From the NCBI GenBank assembly GCA_021161105.1, contig JAGHBG010000029.1, forward strand, positions 1-11,588: a stretch of 11,588 nt of DNA, in the 5' to 3' direction. The notes beneath the pieces are model-generated. The model did no database searches. It saw only the letters and a program-made list of their open reading frames with translations, and was not told the DNA's origin. Made by a program: the position numbers and the translations under genes. Of this stretch, positions 6,478 through 11,588 are shown in pieces. Positions within the stretch are counted from its first letter, which is position 1; every line of letters starts with the position of its first letter. The stretch is from Thermotogaceae bacterium (GTDB taxonomy: Bacteria > Thermotogota > Thermotogae > Thermotogales > Thermotogaceae).

Positions 6478-8355
6478 GTGAGTGATATTATTAATTCGGC
6501 AGCAAATGCTGTGAATTATAAATATTCATCTAATCTTGGATGGTTCCAAATTGGTGGGGCTGCATCTGGATTAGATACAGCTTCCATAGTTGATAAAATA
6601 CTTGAGCTTGAAAGCAAACCATTGCAGGACCTAAACTTAAAATTCGAAAAGATTCAACTCAAGAGAAATGCTTTTGACGAAGTTAAAAGTAAACTTCAAG
6701 AATTGAGAGATATGGTATTCGATTTGAAGCTGCGTTCTAATATGATGCTCAAGAAAGCTTCCTCATCTAATGAAAACATTCTTGAAGCAAGTGCATCAAC
6801 AACAGCTGCAGAGGGGAATTATTTTGTCAAGGTATTAAACCTTGCAACAAGTTCTACACTTGAAAGTGCTGATGTAATGACCAACCCCGGAATTGCTTCA
6901 TCCACTGCCCTGAGCGACTTAACATACTACACATCTCCTCAAGATTCAACAATACGAATATATAAAAAAGTCGGAGATACTATTGATTATAGTAACGTGG
7001 ATATATCTACTTCAGATACCATTCAGGATGTAGTCGATAAAATAAACACAGCACTTGATAACCTTTTTGGTAGTGGTGCAGGGATCTCCAGTTACGATGA
7101 ATCCACAGGAAAGTTGACAATAAAAATTGATCCCTCTGTTGCGGGAAGTGATGCAATTTTCTCAATAACAGAATTATCGGGCAATTTTCTCGATGTTTTC
7201 CATCTAAATGAAATTTACCTTGAAGGCACAGAAGTAACCAGTAATGCTCCTGTATGGTCTGTAAATGAAAATAAGACTTTGCAAAACATAGCAGATTATC
7301 TCGGGAAAAACATTAGTGATGGTTCCATTATAATAAATGGAACAGAAATAGAAGTTAATTCCTCAGATACTATAGAGACTCTCATACTCAGGATTAATGG
7401 TTCAGATGCTGGTGTATTCGCTTACTACGATTATCATATGAATAAAATGGTTTTAACCAGTAAAGAAACCGGTAATACATCTATAACGGTTGATGATAAT
7501 GGAACTGGTGTTGCGCAACTTCTCGGACTTGTTAGCAACGACAACGGTGATCCATATTTTACACCAGGGCAGTCCGCTCATATTCAAGTAAGTGTCGATG
7601 GGGTTAACTATTTTGATGTTTATTCTGATTCAAACACAGGTATAGAATTTGAAGGCATAACATTCGATGTTAATGATGTTTCCGATACTCCGATCATAGT
7701 ACAAGTTAGAAAAGACTCCGAGGAAATAAAAGAGAAATTACAAGAATTTATTGATAAATGGAATGAAGTCGTTGGCTACATTTATGACAAACTCCATGAA
7801 GAACCTGTCAAAGATAAATCCTGGGATGAAATGAGCGATGATGAAAAAATGCAGGGAATTTTGAAGGGAGACAGTTATCTACAAAGTCTTTTTGAAAGAT
7901 TGAAAAGATTTATGTTTAATTCATTCGCTTCTGAAGGTGACTATCATTATTTATTCGAGATTGGAATTTCATCCGGAGATGTTGGCTCGAGTTATGAGAA
8001 CACATTAAAAGGTCATATAGAAATAGATGAGGACAAGTTGGATGATATTATTAACAACCACTTTGAAGAACTATGGAACTTTCTTGGTGCTTCTGATGAT
8101 AGTTTCTTCCCAAGCCTTCATGATTTCTTATGGGATGTGACAAAATTTGGGGGAGAAATTGATTCTGTAGCAGGAACAAACGGGAGCCTTTGGAGAGAAC
8201 AAAGGTTCTTAGCACAAAGAATAGAAGATTGGGTAATGAGGCTTAATAAGAGAAAAGAAGAACTCTGGAGAAACTTTTCATACATGGAAGATGTAATTTC
8301 AAGGCTTCAAGCCCAAAGCGCGTGGCTTGCCAACGCTACAGCAAATAAAAAATAA
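6478..8355 (+). CDS. fliD: Flagellar filament cap protein FliD (HAP2)
   Basis: FliD forms the cap at the filament tip and helps exported flagellin fold into place. It has 625 residues when started at GTG 6478. The FliD N-terminal domain begins with the signature GGAASGLDTASIVDKILELE (residues 26-45) and runs into a predicted coiled coil to about 85. The middle (about 100-410) holds the outer domains, with a clear flagellin-hook IN motif at about 265-350 (INGTEIEV, then YYDYHMNKMVLTSKETG) and a looser copy at about 155-245. The FliD C-terminal domain covers about 412-620 and ends in the helical, export-type tail (WVMRLNKRKEELW, then ISRLQAQSAWLAN). About 25 residues precede the signature, more than usual. 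No fliS chaperone gene follows; a terminator does. Export is by the flagellar type III system, so the lack of a signal peptide is expected. Confidence 0.95.
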   Translation: MSDIINSAANAVNYKYSSNLGWFQIGGAASGLDTASIVDKILELESKPLQDLNLKFEKIQLKRNAFDEVKSKLQELRDMVFDLKLRSNMMLKKASSSNENILEASASTTAAEGNYFVKVLNLATSSTLESADVMTNPGIASSTALSDLTYYTSPQDSTIRIYKKVGDTIDYSNVDISTSDTIQDVVDKINTALDNLFGSGAGISSYDESTGKLTIKIDPSVAGSDAIFSITELSGNFLDVFHLNEIYLEGTEVTSNAPVWSVNENKTLQNIADYLGKNISDGSIIINGTEIEVNSSDTIETLILRINGSDAGVFAYYDYHMNKMVLTSKETGNTSITVDDNGTGVAQLLGLVSNDNGDPYFTPGQSAHIQVSVDGVNYFDVYSDSNTGIEFEGITFDVNDVSDTPIIVQVRKDSEEIKEKLQEFIDKWNEVVGYIYDKLHEEPVKDKSWDEMSDDEKMQGILKGDSYLQSLFERLKRFMFNSFASEGDYHYLFEIGISSGDVGSSYENTLKGHIEIDEDKLDDIINNHFEELWNFLGASDDSFFPSLHDFLWDVTKFGGEIDSVAGTNGSLWREQRFLAQRIEDWVMRLNKRKEELWRNFSYMEDVISRLQAQSAWLANATANKK

Positions 8356-8378
8356 CTGAAACAACAATAAATAATTAA

Positions 8379-8402
8379 AAAGGGGCGAACATTGCCCCCT
8401 TT
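8379..8402 (-). terminator. Hairpin terminator shared by fliD (plus) and nfnB (minus)
   Basis: The arms AAAGGGG (8379-8385) and CCCCTTT (8396-8402) can form a seven-pair stem with a ten-base loop. It lies between two convergent genes. Read on the minus strand, the stem is followed by a T-rich run (CCCCTTTTTAATTATTTATT), a good intrinsic terminator for the glyQ-nfnAB operon. On the plus strand the run after the stem is only TTTGATCTT, so termination after fliD would be weaker. Confidence 0.75.
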
Positions 8403-8424
8403 GATCTTCAGAAGTAAATTCAAA

Positions 8425-9840
8425 TCAATCATTCCATGGGTTCCACTCGCCTGAGAGGTATCTATCAATAGCTTTGGCAGCCTTTTTCCCTGCGCCCATT
8501 GCTTCTATAACAGTTGCAGCACCTGTAACTATGTCTCCTCCAGCAAAAACTCCTTTTACACTCGTGGCGCCTGTTTCAAGGTCCGCTTCTATGTATCCCC
8601 ATTTGTTCCTTTCAAGTTGTGGAAATTCATCAAGCAGTATTCTTTGTGCTTGCTGCCCTACTGCCTCAATGACCATATCAGCTTCTAAGAAATCCTCCTC
8701 TCCCGTTGGCACTGGACGCCTTCTACCAGAGTCATCAGGTTTTCCTAATTTCATAACTGCACATTTAACACCAATAACATTTCCGTTTTCATCACCAACA
8801 TATTCTATTGGCTGGCGAAGCCAATGAAACTCTACTCCCTCTTCCACCGCATGATGATATTCTTCAAGTCTTGCTGGCATTTCTTTTTCTGTTCTTCTAT
8901 AAACAATCATAACTTTCTCTGCTCCAGCTCTTAAGGCAGTCCTTGCAGCATCCATAGCTGTGTTTCCAGCACCTATAACAGCAACTTTCTTCCCAACTGT
9001 AACGGGTGTATCATATTCGGGGAACAAATATGCCTTCATTAAGTTAACCCTCGTAAGAAATTCACTGGCTGAATAAACACCATTAAGGTTTGTACCAGGA
9101 ACACCAATGAATTTTGGTGCACCGGCACCAACACCAATAAATACCGCATCATACTCATTTAAAAGTTCATCAACAGGTATTGTCTTTCCAACAACAGCGT
9201 TGGTAACTATTTTTACACCAAGCTTCTTTATATACTCGACTTCCCTTTCAACTATTTTTTTAGGAAGTCTAAATTCTGGTATACCATACACCAAAACTCC
9301 TCCGGGTTTGTGGAAAGCTTCAAATACTGTTACATCATAACCAAGTTTAGCAAGGTCAGCAGCTGCTGTAAGTCCCGATGGTCCAGCTCCAACCACTGCA
9401 ACTTTTTTACCTTTTTTCTCTTTTATTTCTGGAAGTTTTACCTCGCCTTGCTCCGCTTCCCAATCAGCTACGAATCTTTCAAGCCTTCCTATAGCAACTG
9501 GTTCAGAACCTGGTATCCTCCCTACAACACATTGAGATTCACACTGATTTTCCTGTGGACATACCCTACCACAAGCTGCGGGAAGGTTATTGTAAAGTTT
9601 TATAGTATCTATAGCACCCTGGAAATCTCCTTGCTTTATATGCTTAATGAATGTTGGAATATCAATATGTACGGGACACCCTTTAACACAAGGTTTAGTT
9701 GGGCAGGTTAAACACCTCTGAGCTTCCGCTATAGCTTCTTCTGGAGTATATCCAAGCGCAACTTCGAAGAAATTTTTTCTTCTCTCTTCCGGTGGTTGTT
9801 CCTTCATAGGGGTCTTTTTTGGCGGTATCTTCAAAGCCAT
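8425..9840 (-). CDS. nfnB: NADH-dependent reduced ferredoxin:NADP+ oxidoreductase, large subunit (NfnB; glutamate synthase small-chain-like)
   Basis: This is the larger subunit of NfnAB, a cytoplasmic flavoenzyme that couples NADPH oxidation to reduction of NAD+ and ferredoxin, or the reverse, by electron bifurcation. Cysteines for two iron-sulfur clusters lie in the N-terminal part: Cys43, 46, 51 and 55 (CLTCPTKPCVKGC) and Cys90, 94, 100 and 104. An FAD-binding GAGPSG motif is at 151-156, the NADPH-binding GAGNTAMD at 290-297 with RR at 315-316 of VYRRTE, and the C-terminal flavin motif GVFAGGDIV at 430-438. The length of 471 residues fits. Taken alone, the protein could be called glutamate synthase small subunit (GltD), but no gltB is adjacent and the neighbour is nfnA, which decides for Nfn (also named SudA in older work). 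Its ATG overlaps the end of nfnA by ten bases, consistent with a 1:1 complex. Confidence 0.93.
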   Translation of the reverse strand: MALKIPPKKTPMKEQPPEERRKNFFEVALGYTPEEAIAEAQRCLTCPTKPCVKGCPVHIDIPTFIKHIKQGDFQGAIDTIKLYNNLPAACGRVCPQENQCESQCVVGRIPGSEPVAIGRLERFVADWEAEQGEVKLPEIKEKKGKKVAVVGAGPSGLTAAADLAKLGYDVTVFEAFHKPGGVLVYGIPEFRLPKKIVEREVEYIKKLGVKIVTNAVVGKTIPVDELLNEYDAVFIGVGAGAPKFIGVPGTNLNGVYSASEFLTRVNLMKAYLFPEYDTPVTVGKKVAVIGAGNTAMDAARTALRAGAEKVMIVYRRTEKEMPARLEEYHHAVEEGVEFHWLRQPIEYVGDENGNVIGVKCAVMKLGKPDDSGRRRPVPTGEEDFLEADMVIEAVGQQAQRILLDEFPQLERNKWGYIEADLETGATSVKGVFAGGDIVTGAATVIEAMGAGKKAAKAIDRYLSGEWNPWND

Positions 9841-10682
9841 GAAACATCACCTACCTTTTCAAGGAACCTTTCAAGAGCTATTTTTTCTCTTTCTTTATAC
9901 TGGTTCATTCTTCTTATTATTTCATCCCATTCCACCTGATAACCGTCAAACTCTGGACCATCAACACAGGCAAATTTAATTTCTCCTCCTACTGTAACCC
10001 TACAAGCTCCACACATTCCAGTTCCATCCACCATTATTGGGTTCAAAGAAACCCACATTTTTGGAATGCCAAGCTCTTTTCCCTTAAAAGCAGCAAACTT
10101 CATCATTACAGTGGGACCTACCGCCCATGCAACATCGAAATTTAAGCTCTTTTCCTTTACAAGATGCTCCATCCCATCAGTGACAAGTCCTTTCATTCCA
10201 TAGGAACCATCATCAGTTGTCACCAAGACCTCTCCATATTTTTTAAAATCTTCTTCCATTATTACATATTCCTTGCTTCTCCCCCCCAATATTGAATAAA
10301 TTTCATTTCCAGCTTCGTAAAGTGCTTTTGCTATTGGGTGCAAAGTAGCAATTCCCACGCCACCACCTATGAGAAGCACTCTTCCATAATTTTCTATTTC
10401 ACTTGGTTTGCCAAGTGGTCCGACTACATCTAATAGTTCGTCTTCTTCTTTCATCATGCACAGTTCGTAGGTACTTTTACCGACTGCTCTAACGATCATT
10501 TTGAACGTTCCATCATCTTTATAAGTATCTGCTATGGTAAGTGGAATTCTTTCACCTTTTTCATGAATTCTAACTACGATAAAATGTCCGGGCTTTGCAT
10601 GTTCAGCAATTAATGGTGCTTCGATAACAAATTCATGAACAAGGTGCGCCAATTTTCGCTTTCTCACTATCTTGTGAGCCAC
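9831..10682 (-). CDS. nfnA: NADH-dependent reduced ferredoxin:NADP+ oxidoreductase, small subunit (NfnA; ferredoxin-NADP+ reductase-like)
   Basis: This is the NfnA subunit, which carries an FAD, an NADH site and one [2Fe-2S] cluster. It passes electrons within the Nfn complex to and from NfnB. The 283-residue protein has a flavin-binding barrel at about 1-95 with RIPLTIAD at 45-52, then an NAD-binding domain with LIGGGVGIATLHPIA at 104-118 and DDGSYGMKG at 157-165. At the C-terminal side, VDGTGMCGACRV and CVDGP supply Cys224, Cys227 and Cys239. Asp219 is the likely fourth cluster ligand, as in the known family structure. The start is GTG at 10682, preceded six bases earlier by GGGAGGG; an ATG is absent nearby. 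It begins 50 bases inside glyQ in a different frame and ends overlapping nfnB. Related PyrK and SudB proteins share this architecture; the NfnB neighbour settles the call. Confidence 0.93.
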   Translation of the reverse strand: MAHKIVRKRKLAHLVHEFVIEAPLIAEHAKPGHFIVVRIHEKGERIPLTIADTYKDDGTFKMIVRAVGKSTYELCMMKEEDELLDVVGPLGKPSEIENYGRVLLIGGGVGIATLHPIAKALYEAGNEIYSILGGRSKEYVIMEEDFKKYGEVLVTTDDGSYGMKGLVTDGMEHLVKEKSLNFDVAWAVGPTVMMKFAAFKGKELGIPKMWVSLNPIMVDGTGMCGACRVTVGGEIKFACVDGPEFDGYQVEWDEIIRRMNQYKEREKIALERFLEKVGDVSWL

Positions 10683-11523
10683 CTTCTTCCCTCCCTTTGA
10701 AAATTTTTGCCACTCTCTTTGACATACTTCTTATTCTTCTTATGTATTCCTGCCTTTGAGAAACTGAAATAGCGTTTCTCGCATCCAGGAGGTTAAAAAC
10801 GTGGGAAGCTTTTATAATTTGCTCATAAGCAGGTAAATAAAGACCTTTTTTAGCAAGTTTATAAAATTTCCTTTCATGGTCATCAAAATGTCTGAAAAGA
10901 ATTTCAACATCGGCTTCTTCAAAATTATATATTGATTGTTGGCGCTCATTCTCAAGAAAAACATCTCCATAAGTTATGTTTTCGTTCCACTTTACTTCAA
11001 AAACATTATCAACACTTTGTAAAAACATAGCCAATCTTTCAATACCATAAGTTATCTCAAGGGGAATTTCTTTTAATGAAATACCACCAATTTGCTGAAA
11101 ATATGTAAATTGCGTTATTTCCATTCCATCAAGCCAAACTTCCCAGCCCACTCCCCAAGCACCAAGTGTGGGAGATTCCCAATTATCCTCAACAAATCTG
11201 ATATCGTGTTTTTTTGGATCAATCCCTAAAGCTCGCAACGATTCAATGTAAATCTCCTGGGAATCTTCTGGAGAGGGTTTAATTATCACTTGAAATTGAA
11301 AGTATCTTTGCATTCTATTGGGATTTTCACCGTATCTGCCATCTGTTGGCCTTCTGCTTGGCTGGACGAATGCAACTTTCCACTCGCCACTTTTTAAAAC
11401 ACCAAAAAAAGTGGACGGGTGAAAAGTTCCTGCTCCCATTTCCATATCGTAAGGTTGGTCAATAACACATCCTTTTGAGGACCAGAACTTTTGCAAATTG
11501 AAAATCACATCCTGAAGATACAT
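10633..11523 (-). CDS. glyQ: Glycyl-tRNA synthetase alpha subunit
   Basis: GlyQ is the catalytic alpha chain of the bacterial alpha2beta2 glycyl-tRNA synthetase, which activates glycine and charges tRNA-Gly in the cytoplasm together with GlyS. The 296 residues carry the near-invariant family stretches QPYDMEMGAGTFHPSTFFG (23-41), VQPSRRPTDGRYGENPNR (53-70), VEDNWESPTLGAWGVGWEVW (111-130) and DGMEITQFTYFQQ (132-144). LDARNAISVSQRQEY follows near 247. The ATG at 11523 has an AGGAGGG ribosome binding site. The protein is about ten residues longer than Thermotoga maritima GlyQ as I remember it. Residues 276-296 are encoded by the nfnA ribosome binding site and first codons read in another frame, so the tail is probably not functional. 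glyS does not follow, which is unusual, because glyQ and glyS are normally adjacent. Confidence 0.97.
   Translation of the reverse strand: MYLQDVIFNLQKFWSSKGCVIDQPYDMEMGAGTFHPSTFFGVLKSGEWKVAFVQPSRRPTDGRYGENPNRMQRYFQFQVIIKPSPEDSQEIYIESLRALGIDPKKHDIRFVEDNWESPTLGAWGVGWEVWLDGMEITQFTYFQQIGGISLKEIPLEITYGIERLAMFLQSVDNVFEVKWNENITYGDVFLENERQQSIYNFEEADVEILFRHFDDHERKFYKLAKKGLYLPAYEQIIKASHVFNLLDARNAISVSQRQEYIRRIRSMSKRVAKIFKGREEGGSQDSEKAKIGAPCS
10683..10698 (-). promoter_or_regulatory. nfnA ribosome binding site located inside glyQ
   Basis: On the minus strand AAAGGGAGGGAAGAAG precedes the GTG at 10682, with GGGAGGG at 10695-10689 and a six-base spacer. In the glyQ frame the same bases encode KGREE. Because ribosomes finishing glyQ pass over this site, nfnA expression is probably affected by glyQ translation. 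Confidence 0.7.
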
Positions 11524-11550
11524 AAAATCCCTCCTCTATAATTCTCTATC

Positions 11551-11578
11551 CTAATAAAGGGCCACTATATAAAGTCAA
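11551..11578 (-). promoter_or_regulatory. Probable housekeeping promoter of the glyQ-nfnA-nfnB operon
   Basis: On the minus strand TTGACT (11578-11573, five of six matches to TTGACA) is followed after 16 bases by TATTAG (11556-11551, four of six matches to TATAAT). Transcription would begin near 11544, giving a leader of about 20 bases. That leader is too short for a T-box. The -35 is good and the -10 is modest. Confidence 0.5.
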
Positions 11579-11588
11579 TTTTTTCTCC

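Noticed and set aside
8474..9711. Several plus-strand open frames antisense to nfnB
   Set aside because: All lie opposite a strongly conserved gene, and their translations show the Ser/Thr/Phe bias of reversed coding sequence.
8425..9840. Glutamate synthase small subunit (gltD) as the name for the large reductase
   Set aside because: The domain layout fits either name, but there is no gltB beside it and the partner is nfnA, so NfnB is better supported.
11524..11588. T-box or other riboswitch upstream of glyQ
   Set aside because: The promoter-like elements leave a leader of only about 20 bases, and no specifier or antiterminator structure is visible. A control element further upstream would lie outside the window.
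1..11588. Mobile element, CRISPR array, defence island, tRNA or rRNA
   Set aside because: I saw no transposase or integrase, spaced direct repeats, terminal inverted repeats or RNA-gene sequence. All long frames are housekeeping, motility or redox genes apart from the hydrolase.

Overview
The window looks like a chromosomal segment from a motile member of the Thermotogota, in the Thermotoga, Fervidobacterium or Thermosipho range. Three things point there: CheA, CheW and CheY closely resemble the Thermotoga maritima proteins as I remember them, cheW and cheY sit in the same order behind cheA, and a gene pair encodes the NfnAB electron-bifurcating transhydrogenase. The DNA is AT-rich and tightly packed. 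No gap between genes exceeds about 110 bases. I cannot fix the genus without a database search.

Region 1 (1-6002, minus strand) is one long apparent operon, read from right to left: cinA, cheA, cheW, cheY, fliO, fliP, then an alpha/beta hydrolase that runs off the left edge. Spacings are 17 bases or less, and cinA and cheA overlap. The operon supplies the core chemotaxis signalling chain (CheW-coupled kinase CheA and response regulator CheY) and two parts of the flagellar export gate (FliO, FliP). A housekeeping-type -10 box lies just upstream of cinA. The hydrolase has an intact catalytic triad but no ATG, GTG or TTG where its start should be. A very strong Shine-Dalgarno sequence sits directly before an ATT codon.

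Region 2 (6003-8402, plus strand) is a divergent pair, flaG and fliD. It is preceded by a near-consensus sigma-28 (FliA/SigD) promoter, TAAA-N15-GACGATAA, as expected for late flagellar genes. The pair ends at a hairpin terminator shared with the convergent operon on the right.

Region 3 (8425-11588, minus strand) is a second operon: glyQ, nfnA, nfnB. It couples the alpha chain of glycyl-tRNA synthetase to NfnAB, which balances NADH, NADPH and reduced ferredoxin. glyS, the usual partner of glyQ, is not next to it. The last 21 codons of glyQ read through the ribosome binding site and first codons of nfnA in another frame, which may be a rearrangement scar.

No mobile element, CRISPR array, RNA gene or defence system is visible. 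The region is mostly conventional. The most interesting points are the apparent AUU start, the sigma-28 promoter and the glyQ/nfnA junction.
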